DNA from: Usnea hakonensis
Taxonomy: Eukaryota; Ascomycota; Lecanoromycetes; Lecanorales; Parmeliaceae
DNA: 64,000 nt
Assembly: GCA_013423325.1 (NCBI GenBank)
Contig: BLJB01000067.1
Span: forward strand, 186,001 to 250,000
Direction: 5' to 3'
Shown here: positions 33,161 to 45,397 of the stretch, in pieces
Position numbering within the stretch: position 1 is the first letter of the stretch
Layout: each line of letters begins with the position of its first letter
Position numbers and translations under genes: made by a program
Notes under the pieces: generated by a model
Told to the model about the DNA's origin: nothing
The model's database searches: none
What the model saw: only the letters and a program-made list of their open reading frames with translations

Positions 33161-36100
33161 TCATCGACATCTCTTCATGATTACATTCCTTACCTCCTGA
33201 TAGTACCCATATATTATATTGAGATAATACTCCACGAAGAAAACTTCCGTGAGGACCCATTCGTCAAGTTCCTCCAGGTTAGAGCATGACTGGTTCGTGA
33301 GATTTTGCAGAAAAGGATAGCCGTTCCCCATTTGCGAGCCAGTCTGTCCAGATCTAGGATCAGCGAAAAGGCCATCGAGAAAACTGTCAAAATCTGCCTC
33401 GAGCCGGGCCTTCAGCGCTTGATTCTGTGCATTCGTTTGGTTGTTGATAGTGTCATGAACGAATTCAGCGATCCTACTGGCATTTCCCGCGAGTGCAGTC
33501 AGTCCACGGTTGGCAAGCCGATCATACGCGCTTCCGATCCTCAGATCAGAGCTATCGAACTGAGAAGAGTCTGATGAGCCACCATGGTGAGATGGGAGAT
33601 TTGTTTGGACCTGAGAGCCTAGAGTAGTTGTCGGCCGTGAACTTGATTCCTTATTATCCTCTCTGTCTGCATTCTTGTTGTCCTCTGCTGAGTTTGCTAT
33701 TCCATTTTGTTCAGCTTCACCAGTGTTAGACTTCAGCCTCCCTTCAGAGTCATGCTGGGCATCAGATGCTTCCCCATTATGGCTTCCGGGCTGGACAGTG
33801 TTTGCAGCAGTTGAATTAGATTGACCATTCTGGGGGATTTTGCCGTCGCTAGACTGTGGACTATCTCCAGAGCCAGGTTGGGTATCAGGAACCCCTTCCT
33901 TTTGACTTCCGGGTTGGACGCGGTTTTCACCGGCAGGGTTCGATGGACTGTTTTGTTCAATATTGCCGTCATTAGAATTGGGTCTACCCTCAGAGGTATG
34001 CTGGGTATCGGATACCTCCACACCGTGATTTGTAGATTTGTGGTTGGGGGCGTGATTAGGGTCAAATGGTACAACAGCTGATGTAGTAGTTGCTACAGAG
34101 CCCTGAGAATTTGTGAACGTGTATACGACAGCTGGTATTTGCAAAGTCTGTACTACTGGACTGCCTGCGGCGTTGGTTGAGGTAATGACCCTGTTGAAAG
34201 TCGCAGTAGCGGCTGCTGTGGAAAGACTTTCTGTAACAACAGAATCGCCATTGTTGTTAGTCGTCGTGACTGGCACTGTTATAACCGCTGCCCGCACTTT
34301 ATACGTAATCGGACTCCCTTGAGCATTGGTGGTAGTCACAAGTACCGACGGGTTTCTGGCCGGTGTATTGGCCGAATCTTCGCCAGGTGGATCTTGTGGG
34401 GGCAGATCAGAATGAGAATTCGGTAATGTAGGACTCGCACCAGGGCTGCTCTGCACCTGATCGTCATCGCTAGCAGCCGACGAATATCTCAACCCTGGGC
34501 CAGCAAGGCGATTTTTAGGTGCATAACCCTGGAAGGGACGCTCGGTAGATCCACCATTCGAAGAGACATCAGCCTGTGACGAAGGCCCGGAAGCTTTGGT
34601 GGGTACAATAGAGGTGCTCAAAGTTGAATCACCTCTCACGCCGGTATAGCTTGAACTAATTTTGGACATGCTCAGTTCTTCAGGTGGGTAGTCTGTTGTT
34701 GAGCCTTTACCTTGCTCTGAGATTGATGTCGCGGCAGCGGATGATAATGAGCTGGACGCAACCGGTATACTGCCACTAGGCACCGTAGAAGGCGCTAGGG
34801 ATATTGAGACATCATTCTCAGCTCCAACACCTAAGGTCCTCGAACTTATAGACGTTCTGCTATCACCCATACTTTGTGGGATGACCGAGCTTGACGGTGA
34901 CAGCGTAGTACTTGCTGCGTTCGCCGCAGTTGTTGAATCACGCATTGAAGCCAATGTGGAGCTCAAAGGCATTGACGTACTGGTGATGTCAGCGTTCTGC
35001 TTTGAACCCATCACAGCCTCGGATGTTGAGGTTCCCGTATTTTTGCTTGCATCGATTACATCGCTTGAGAAGTCTGTAGGTGCCTTTGATGTCATTGATG
35101 ATGGTGATATCATCAGGGTCTGCGAATTGACTGTGACTGCTTTCGAAGAAGCACTCTGGCTCTGTAACACAGATGATTGTAAACTTGAGCTTGTGAGCGT
35201 GCTTTCAAGGCTAGTGGGTGTTTGGAGATTTGACGAGCCTGCCACAGATGACGACGCTGATTGAGAGTTGACCGGGCTTTGGTTATCGACCGAGGCTCTG
35301 AGAGAATTTGACGTTGTCTGATCCGCCGGGCTGCCCTGTGACGTTGAGAGAGCGCTTTGGGAGCCGATACTTTGTGAACCTATTGCAGATGTTGACGCTG
35401 CTTGGGAGCTGATTGATAATGGGGTACTGGCCGAGGTTCCCAAAGAGACTAGGGAAGTCGGACCCATATCAATGGCCGTGCTTTGTGTTGATGCGCTATT
35501 TATATAGTTTGCTGAGCTTCCTGCGGCTATCCGCACTACTGGATTGCCATTTACAGCTTGGGAGTTGACTGAAACTGCAGAAGGCACAGGCGTAGTTTGC
35601 TCTGTTTTGACACCTTGGGGGTTAGTAGTAACATCAGAGGCTGCGTTCGTATCTGTCACAGCGGACGACGGTTTTTCAGTATTGATTGGGACTTGGGATG
35701 TCGCTGAATATGTCACAGGCGTTCTTTGGCTGATGGCGGTACCCTGCGAGTCTGTGGCGATCCTCGAAAAGGTACTTTGTATTGAGCCATCACTCGATTC
35801 AGCCGTTGGGCTTGCTGCGGAAGTCGACGCTTGTACATTTGACGAGGTTTGGGTGTTGGCTGAATCTGTCAAAGGCACCGGCGTGGTTTGATCATTCGTA
35901 GTAGCCTGCGAGTTTGAGATGACATTGGAGGCAGTATTTTGGGGTGAGGCGTTAATTGCCGAGCTTGCATTAGCAGTATAATTTGATGGACATGCAGCGG
36001 CTGCAGAGCGTCAGATTTGCTTAAGGTAAGGTAACAATGAAGCTTACCTGGCAGCAGTGAGAGCACTACAGGAGTACAACTCGAAGGCGGTGCTTCGGTG

Positions 36101-39100
36101 AAGTAAGCGATAAGATTAGTATCTTGTTTGCATATGACAGCCTGCCCGTCGAGGAAAGCCGAGTTCATCCAAATTAAAGTAGTGCCACTGATAGTCCAAT
36201 TAGTCGTGATCGGGCCAGGTTGTGAAGAAGTAGCGAATGGTGCAGATGCAATTCCTGGACTTGTGGAGTAAAAACTGCTGTTGTCGCTCAACCCTAACAT
36301 GCCCTCGTCATTCAGAGTGTACGTCGTCCCCGATTGGCACTCTGCGGCAGATACAGCCTGACCGTCTGCGGTAACGAAGCCCGTCTCATTAGATGGTGCT
36401 GCTGCCTGACGTCGAACGCGTCGTTTACTATTGGGGTTGTTGGCGTCTGGTTGGACGAGGAAGGTGACCTTGACATTTGAAGTCGTTGGCTGTGATGATT
36501 CTACACTGCTGCTACTACCTGAATTTGTGGTCGATGAAGCTGTACTCGTATCAGATGTCGAATCGCTTTGAGTTGATGTCACACTTGTCGTTAAGCTAGA
36601 ATTGGGTGAGGTCGAATCCGCCGACGAAGTTGCAGATGCCATAGACGATGAAAGGCCGAGTTCAGATCCACTTGAAGCCGAAGTCACGTCTCCCAACGTT
36701 GAAGAAGAGCCACTGAGCACAGTAACCGCGGTGGAGCTAGATGAAGTGCCAGTGATTGAATCTGTCAAGCTGACACTAGAGCCTGATAGGATGGATTGTA
36801 TTTGTGAAGATGCCATAGAGAGTGTAGAATCGGATGCGACCGATTGTATTGACGATGTAGGAGTGATCAGCTCAGAAGCACCAGAGGTAGACTTTGGCAC
36901 AGTTGCAGTGGCACCACTGGAGCTATCAGCTGATGATGCGGTGTCCACGCTCGAAACGCTTGGATCCAAAGACGCTGAGGTCGAAGCAGGTATACTGGAT
37001 GGAATGGATGCAAATGCTGTGGGAGTTTTGGAGGTATACGTGCTTGAAGAAGAATCGGTGACGGTGGAAGCTTGAGAGCCAGCAGACGACGGTATATCCA
37101 TTGCACTCGAAGAATAAACAGTGAAAGAAGAAACCACGGATGTGCTTGGAGAATCCGAATTCGTTGAGCTGATAGTGTTGAAGGTATCTGTGCTTGAGAG
37201 GCTAGCAGACGATGAAGGAACCACGGATGTGCTAGGAGTATTGGGGTCCGCCGAACTGATGTTTGACGCTGGAGTGGTCGAAGAAAGCAAATTTGGTGAG
37301 CTTTGCGAAGAACCGATTGATGCAGGGCTATCTAGCGTCGTTGAGAGAGGATTGGTCGTAGTTGACGCTGAAGTGGTCGAAGAAAGCAAACTTGGTGCGC
37401 TTGATACAGGGCTATCTGGAGTCGTTGAGGAAGAAACCAGGCTGGGTGACTGGTTCGAAGAATAAAGATATGTAGAGCTTGTTGATCCCGAAGACGTTGT
37501 TAGCGGGGACAAGTCTGAGCTGGTGCTTGATCCAACGGGAGCTGAGCTGGGAACCAAGGTGGAGGAAGAGAATGGAGAGCTGGAAGACGAACTTGTTCGT
37601 CTGATAGCCAAAACTCTAAGCTGAGAGTTTGGGGTGGCAGTTATTGTGCTTGTCGAGTTCAATAAATCGCAGTAGTCATTATTGTCAGGATCCCATCTAA
37701 AAGCTACGCAGGTACTTCCATCTGAGAATGTTTGACTATCACATGTTGCTGCGCAGGCTTCAAGACTGCTGGTCATCGTCCGGCTACTGTAGGCTTGGCC
37801 GTTATCTTGGGTAGTATCGTAACCACAAGTGAGATTGTAGTTATCGTAGACTGTACCACTAGCTGAGGGACATGTGATGCCGGAGCTGGCGGTAGTGCTA
37901 CTTGTAGTAGAGCTCGTCGTAGATACTGCCGTCGAGGAAGTTGCTGGAGGACTGGTGCTCAATACCGTAGGACTGGAGATAGAACTGGAACTGACTATGC
38001 CGGGATTGGAGCTGCTTGTTGGCGAAGTGCTGATTAAGGAGCTAGAGCTTAAGATAACGGAAAGGGAGCTATTCATTGTAACCAAAAGGGAGCTGCTAAT
38101 CTGTGAGGTTCCTGATATCGAGCTGGGACTCGTCATAAGGGAACTTGAGAAGCTTGTTAATGGCGAAATATTTGTTGATACCGAAGTACTTGAGAGAGAG
38201 CTGAATGTCGGACTGGAGCTTGATACCACGGGACTGGAAACGTTTGATGGTACCAGAATACTTGAGAAAGAGCTGGATGTCGGACTGGAACTTGAAATAA
38301 CGGGACTTGACATGCTCGTTGATGCCAGAGTATTTGAGCTGGATGTCGGACTGGAACTTGGTATAGTGGATGAACTGCTTGTTGAAGTGCTCGGAGAAGT
38401 GCTCGGTGAATTACTCGTTGAACTGCTTGTCGGACTAATTGTTGGACTGCTTATTGAGCTGCTTATCGGACTGCTAGATGAAGTGCTAGTCGAACTACTG
38501 GTTGAACTGCTTATCGGACTGCTGGTTGAAGTACTGGTCGCGCTGCTCGTTGAACTGCTTGTTGAGCTGCTTGTTGGACTGCTTGTTGGAATTGCTAAGC
38601 TACTAGTTGAACTGCTGGTTGAAGTTGCCAAATTGCTTGTTAAGCTGCTGGTTAAACTACTGATTAAAATTGCCGAACTACTTGTTGGACTGCTGGTTGA
38701 ACTGCTGGTTGAAGTTGCCAGACTGCTACTTAAGCTGCTTGTCGAGCTGCTTGTTGGACTGCTTGTTGGAAGCAGACTTGTTGATAGCGAACTTGTTGAT
38801 AGCGAACTTGTTGATAGCGAACTTGTTGATAGCGAACTTGTTGATAGCGAACTTGTTGATAGCGAACTTGTTGATATCACGAGGGTTGAACTGAGTATCA
38901 TCGAATTGCTCGTTAGACTGCTTATTGATAGTGAACTTATTGACGTCACGATGGTTGAACTGCTTGTTGGTGGCGAAGTTGATGATGTTACAAGGGAACT
39001 GCTTGTCGAAATACTTGGTGATGGCGAACTTGTTGAACTGGTTGTTGAACTGCTTGTTGATGGAGAAGCTGTTGATGTCACGATTATTGAGCTGCTTGTT

Positions 39101-40987
39101 GATGGCGAAGCTGTGGATAACACGGATGTTGATACCGCGGACGTTGAGCTACTTATTGATGGCGAAGTTGTTGACTTAGAGGCTGTTGACATCGGAGTGC
39201 TCGGTGGAGAGCTGATACTCGAAGTTACCGAAACTGGACCGCTTGTCAATTGCGATGCACTTGAGATACTTGTCGTCGTAGAAGCAGCCTGTGTGGACGA
39301 AGTACTCGAAGCCAACGTGGTAAGCCGACTGCTTGACGATATTTGAGAGCTGACGCTCGTTGTGATGAAACTTGACGCTGCTGGTCCCGAGGTGAGCGAA
39401 GAACTGACGCTACTGCTGGAGCTGCTGCTACTAGGACTGCTGTTACTAGTACTTAGTGCCGTAGTGGCCTTTTGCGAAGTACTCAGAGATACGGGAGTGG
39501 ATGCTGAGCTTGACGAGCTTTTCGATGAGGATATTGACGACGAAGAAGTTGTATTACTTCCGTCTGAAACGTTGGTTGTGCCATTCGTACAAGCTACAAA
39601 GCAATTTTGAGTATCAGCTTGGAACTTGCACGGAGCATGGAGATTTGATTAGACGCTTTGCAACCGACTTTACGTGCGGCTTTGCTCATCAAAGATCTAT
39701 AGTGTGCGCCACCAAGCAGTTGGGAGGTGTCGAAGAATCGAGGTTACTGACTACTTAAAGCATCGAACAGTATATATGAGCCCCTAACACAGACCATAGA
39801 ATCAGTATCATTCAATGCTTCAAGCAAGCTCAGTGAATTTTGAAGCCGGGCCTGACATGTAGGTTACATAGTCACCTAGGATGTATACAATATAATTGAA
39901 GAGTTGTCACTATGAAGACATGGCGACTCACCCAAGATAGTAGTACTCCATTTGGGTGGTACTGGCTGGGTCAATCGGTCAGTAAGTGACTGTGAAGCTG
40001 TCTTTGACGTGACGAACTTGGGGGGGTGTGGCCTCTGCACTGTGACACGTTCAAATTAGTAAGCGCTACTGAGTGAGGTCAGAAGTTGCTGGGTATCAAA
40101 CAACTTACATTGTACGCCAGCGTGCCATTATTAATCCCGTAATACTAGCGCTGAAATTAGAGCTTTTTCATCACGATTTCTCGGCTCGATTGGTACCGTG
40201 ACAGAAACGCAATTCATAGAAACATCGCATTGGTCGACACAGTCCCTCGCATCGGTAGCATTGGACGTGAATGCACCGCCCTGATCTGCCAGGACAATCA
40301 GAAGCATGCACATGATGAAGGTTTGATCCTCTGCTTTCAGCAAGCCAACAGAGATGGCTGACTTTCTCTTAGGATTCGGCACGGGACAGGTACGTACTTA
40401 AGGTTGCATAACCACAGCGAATGGTGAAGTTTCGGCCGTCGGTATCCCCCTGAAAGACTGAATATCAGTCGTATCCTTCAATGAGGTTATCCATTTCAGA
40501 GGGCAGTTTGGTAAAGTTTTCGAGGCCAAAAGCATGAAAAATAAACCCTCATACCACAATGCATTTGTTGTCTTCGTCGAGGTCAGCAATGTTCGAAGTA
40601 AGTGGGATTTTCAATCGCCGAAGCAATGAATATCAGGATTTAGAAGAATGTTGATCGTCTCGAAACTTTCTTGCACATCCATAAAGCAAGATGAAAGATT
40701 CGAAGAGCGAGAGCTAAGAGATGCGTACCTTGACTTGGACAAAACACGCCTGTTTGTATTGGCTTTAAACTGGTGCCTGTGGCCGTGGATGTGAATGTCC
40801 TGATGCTCGCCGAAGTGGACGAACTCAGAACTGCTTGGGAGGTTATGGTACTGCTAGGGCTCGCCGAAGTGGACGAACTCAGAACTGCTTGGGAGGTTAT
40901 GGCACTGCTAGGAGCAGACGTCGCGCACGAGGAAAGAGATATGAGCGCAGCGAGCACGAGCCAAAAGAAGCCGGCGTTGAACAGCAT
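33161..40987 (-). CDS. giant Ser/Thr-rich secreted protein with two PAN/apple-like domains
   Basis: Eight exons: 40987-40729, 40571-40555, 40449-40398, 40285-40200, 40144-40109, 40034-39932, 39593-36048 and 36000-33161. The frame closes at 2312 aa. The signal peptide is at residues 1-22 (MLFNAGFFWLVLAALISL). A first cysteine-rich domain lies at about 82-150, starting FCPSQDNKC and including FTIRCGYAT and DCVDQCDVSMNC. A second at about 755-845 has TCPSASGTVYDNYNLTCGYD and ACAATCDS, the usual fungal PAN/apple arrangement. The rest is mucin-like Ser/Thr/Ala sequence, surely O-glycosylated if expressed. The last ~120 residues are ordered and Tyr-rich (EVFFVEYYLNIIYGYY). A cell-wall or surface role is likely. 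The 338-nt intron 6 is the least certain junction. Confidence 0.75.
38776..38880. repeat. 15-bp coding minisatellite
   Basis: Six perfect copies of ACTTGTTGATAGCGA followed by one imperfect copy. Read on the minus strand they encode repeated STSSL pentapeptides in the mucin-like region. Such arrays are prone to copy-number change between strains. Confidence 0.92.
40805..40912. repeat. 54-bp tandem duplication in the signal-peptide exon
   Basis: Two nearly identical 54-bp units start at 40805 and 40859. On the minus strand each encodes an 18-residue SSxITSQAVLSSSTSASP-type segment just after the signal peptide. Confidence 0.85.
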
Positions 40988-43900
40988 GACGGCGGCTTGT
41001 ACGAAAGGGAAATTCTGATGACCCTGATAGCGATGGTGTAGCGGTAGGAACACTGCACATGCAAGGTAAGATATATCATATTGATTAGAATCAATAGTGG
41101 AGACAAGTCAGTGATCTGACCTCCGTGGTACAAATAAACGTCAGCTACCGAAGGTTGAAGCCACATCGGATCGAGACGGCGGCGGCGGCGAAGATCTGAT
41201 ATTGTATAATAATGTAACCAGACTTTCCGTGCACTGGCGAAGATGTTACCATCCTATTAGAGTCTGACGAAGGCTTTTCAGCCCTGGTTCGAGTTCCAAT
41301 CCCAGATATTTTCCCTTAAGCCTCATAGCGTCAGAAGTTTGATTCTTTCAACGTATTCAGTAATTGGCGTTTTCCGTCATGTAATTAGAGGTCCAGACGA
41401 CGGAGAAAAGTGTAAAGGATCTTTCAAAACTTGACGTTACCTAAGCTCGTTGCATGATGTGAATACTTGTAGCAGGGTGACTCATCCATCGTCTTTGATT
41501 TTCCGCACTCGAATAGCGTGACGAAGAATGGATAGAGAGCTTCTATCCAGCGCTTTGGAGCCATTTCAGCCACTGTTGCGGCCCGAAACTGAAAAAGTTT
41601 CGACAAAGGTTCCGGTCCTCTGCTTGGTCCTCTGTCTTGTCATTGTTCTGTACGGAATTGGGTCAAAGAACTGCGAATAGAGCTGCCGACTGATTGGCAG
41701 ATGATGCAAATTGGATGTGTCTGGCCGTATGGGGACCACCGTTGGAGTTGGAAGAGCCCTGAAAGCTAAACGACGATGCGTTTTCCAACAGAAGTAGCGG
41801 ATCAAGCAGTGGGACTCCATGAGCACTACAAGGTAAAACGGCAAAGTTTTGCCTCGCTGATCACATGTGGGTGTCGAGTCTATGCCAGATTCTCCATTTG
41901 CCGTTTGCCATTGATCACGATAAGGCTCCCCGTCTCCCCATTTCGCTTTTAATTCCATTTCTCTCCCGGAGACATTTCCGAAAAATGTCGGAGATGATGG
42001 CTCCGAGTCCGAGAGATCCGAGTCTAGGCCTATCGATGTTATTTTATAGCACCACATACGACATCTCCATCACTGACCCGACTAAGCGGCCATTCTATAC
42101 ATCATTGGCATGGCCATCGAAAATACTTGGCTTACAATGCGCTCTGGATGTAAGCCTGTTCTGCCACACTTTGGCAGATGATCCCCTCGATTCGGCATCG
42201 ATACGGATACGGACAGCAGGCTTAGGACCCGTGACTGAGAGGACCTTTTCTTGCGATGCACCTTCTTAGTCAAATATACAACGGTAATGGTTGACTGTAG
42301 CTTACAGGCGCCATCCGGAATCTTCCTTGTAACCGGAAAGCCCCAAAGACCTCATCTGTAAGAATCTTCTTCTACAAGCTTCACAATACGTACGAGATCG
42401 GAATAGTTTTCAACCTCCTTCTCCAAAACGGAGGTCCCTCTGACAAACTTGGGGCTCCCCAACAGTGATCTCCTTTACCGCCTCAACTGTGGCATTTCGT
42501 CCAACGGAGCATTGTCTAAAGCCAGCGCCAAACCTTGGCACATCACAACGACGCATGCCTCCCGGCAGGTAGGTGACGGCACTCGTAGTAATCTGCTTGA
42601 CACAGGTTCCATCGCCGTAGGATTTTCAGAGTCATTGGTAATAGCAATCATGCATAACTTTCTGAATGCATTCTATCAGATGGGCTGGCATCAAGACCCA
42701 AAGAAGGTTTCACTGTTCACATCTACATACACATTTCACCCATTTCATCTTCCCTCCAAAGGATAATGGGCCTTCTAGATGCCAAATCTACTATCTCATT
42801 CATGAGGCCAACTGCCGCATCTCCAGAAATCCACCAGTCGGCACCCGAAGACTTACTCTTGTGTCGTTCGACCTTCCCTCACTCTCCTGTCCTTTGACGA
42901 ACGCCATAGCCGTCTTTTGCACCGTCTCCCAACTTGTTAGCTCCGATTTCAGAACTCCTTTGCCAAACATGCCTGGGCCCTCGATTTATGAGTTCCATGA
43001 ATCCCTCATCCGCATGACAACGATTCCAGTCAGCGCCTCTAGCTCCATCCAATGCAATAAAGGCGTATTGAATGAGTAATTCAAACGCCTCGACGCCTTC
43101 CACCCGTGGCAACTGTAGTCGGACTTGTGCCTCCACGGCTGATGACATGTTCTGGATCTCGAATTTCGATGCACTCAACATCTGAGCATCATCTTTATCA
43201 TTAGGTGGATAGGTAGCAAGGCGTCCATGGAAGTGTATCTCCGGTTGCCCGAGGCCTAGCCCCTCAAGTGCATGGCCCACTACTCCGAACCTCTTGGTAC
43301 TTCCGACTTCATCACTAGGACCAATCATCGAGCTAACCTGGCTGAAGGAGTAATTCTCCCTCGAGTCTCGGGCTTCGCATCCGGTGCTAGGAGTAAGGCC
43401 CAACGATAATTCATCACTCCACCACGGCGCTCGGAGGGCAGAAGTGCATACAATGTGACGTAGAGAACAGAGTCGCTGGGTGGTGGTGGTGGCAAGGGCG
43501 GATTGAGCTCGTCGATTATCTCATCTTGGCGGGCGTATCCCCTGGCGAAGTAGGCGTTGATGAGTTCGAATGAGAATCCTGCACCTGGACCGAGGGTTAT
43601 GATGAGTGCATTCCAATACCTTATCGACTCCGCGAATTTGACGTGACTCAACATCACTTTAGGGACAAGGCCAATATCGTACTTTGCTCTCTTCTTTAGC
43701 AAGGGAACCATGTGCGAAAAGTGTTTGGCCAATTACCTAGATGTTCGGTTGCCTGCCCACCGAGTATGTATGAGTACTATATCCTGAATCCCGGTGGCTG
43801 CATCGATTCGCATAAACCATCCTCAACTATTATTGGTATTCAAGGAAATTTTCCTAAGAGTCAAGTAGAAAATACTAATAATTTTATTACAGTTATTTGA

Positions 43901-45397
43901 GGAAAATTTCCTATAAAACAAGTTTAAAATACTTAGGACTTCCTTAAGGTACCTAAGATGTTATCTTCCGGTCTCTTTCTGAGTATATAGTTATACGGCG
44001 GTTGATTCTCCCTCTTAATTAGCGTAGCTTTTTGGTAATGGTATCCTCGAGATATGCCAATTCTCCGTCCGACTCTAATCCTTCAATAAGGTCTCTCACC
44101 CCTCGTCACTGGTGAAATTGCCGGTTCTTCATCCGTCTCTGAATCTCCCATGTCGGAACAAGGTCTCTCGCGACCACTCCCAGTCGCTGATGACATGCGA
44201 GGCGTCAGTATAGTGGCATGATAGCATGAAGACTGCAGGGAAGGAGAGAGGGGTAAAGTGGAGATGACTGGTAAGAATAGTACCTGATGGGTCCAAACCT
44301 GCCCCCGCTTTGGCCCATTGTTGGAAATGCTTCTTGAGATATTATCTCGTAACCCTCACTCGATCATTTCGTTCGGAGATATCCCACGCCTCGTTGGAGA
44401 CAAAGCTCTTCCACCCGTGCGGACATCATTATCGATGGCTTGTATGATTCAGCCGCGATTTGAAGCCCAAAGGGTGGTGGTTCTGGTGGAGCTACGACGC
44501 GTTCCGTCCAGAAGTCATGAGTCGACTGACCAACGTAAAGGTCCGTCATACCCTTCGCGAACGAAGGTTGGGGCGCCCTAAGCTTGTGGTTTGGCGTGGG
44601 CGACATCACAAGCGGCCCCAAATCGTACATCGTGACTAGTTACTTGCCCTAGGATTCCCGCAAGCTTCCCCGCTTTTGCGACCACCTTGGAGAGGCTTCT
44701 GCTGTTGGCGGGTGTGGCGAGTACAAGGACATGACCCTTGTGAAACAAGGTGGGGGAGATGAATCGCTCTTGTTGTATCCAAATGATCGTCTTGTCTCAC
44801 CTCAAATTGGCGTTGAGTAAAACGTCCTCGACGGAATCACTAACAACGTTACCCAGATGAAGTGAGAATGCGAGAAGAAGCTTGCTCACGTGTTGCTTCT
44901 CCGCTCCATCGTTCAAGCAACTTGTGCATTGGATCTCCTGTTCCTTTTCTGTGATACCGGATTCATGAGCACTATTTGAGTAAGACCAATCTCATCCATT
45001 TAGGCTTATAGACTCTTTTCCGTTCATATGTATTTGCGTGTATGTACGCATCCATAAAACCATAGAGATATAGATATATATAGAAGGTTAAGGCATCAGT
45101 AGCACTGAAGGAAGAAGCAAGACATAAAGCTCGGATGGGAAGCTGGAAATTATCAATAGTAAGAAGCTATGTTGCTAGAATGCATGCTATGTCTTAGTCA
45201 CAACCACCTCCATCAAGCTTGCCTGCCCTTGGGTATATAAAAAGATGAAAAAAAGTTGCTAAAGGGGTATCACTTCCCAATAGCCCGCTAAATCGCAGCA
45301 TAAAGGAGAGGCCACCATGCCGAAAAAAATATGTAAATGAAGAATGTCCCGCAGGCTTACTCGTATAAGCAACTAGATCATGGAGAGAAGCACCAGA
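40988..45397. other. 4.4-kb gene-poor region
   Basis: No confidently coding gene. Scattered short frames on both strands have no recognisable domains. An A/T-rich patch at about 43830-43935 contains facing GGAAATTTTCC and GGAAAATTTCC palindromic elements. A possible gene remnant is listed separately. Confidence 0.5.
42879..43732 (-). pseudogene. possible degenerate or unresolved gene
   Basis: Two overlapping minus-strand frames in different registers cover the region. The upstream one contains an ordered-looking VLYVTLYALLPSERR followed by YRWALLLAPDAKPETRG, then soon meets a stop. The downstream one continues without a clear junction (VSSMIGPSDEVGSTKRFGVV). A frameshift or an unrecognised intron near 43330-43400 could join them. 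The family is not recognised. It may be a decayed copy of a fungal hypothetical protein. Confidence 0.3.

Noticed and set aside
34881..39758. Long plus-strand frames opposite the mucin-like gene, including one of 490 codons
   Set aside because: They are antisense shadows of the Ser-rich codon repeats; the minus-strand model has a signal peptide, cysteine domains and exact exon closure.
41281..41311. GGTTCGAGTTCCAATCC, resembling a tRNA B box
   Set aside because: The T stem pairs poorly and no acceptor or D arm could be folded around it.
43842..43917. Facing GGAAATTTTCC-type palindromes as transposon terminal repeats
   Set aside because: The elements are very short, about 50 bp apart, and enclose no coding sequence or visible target-site duplication.
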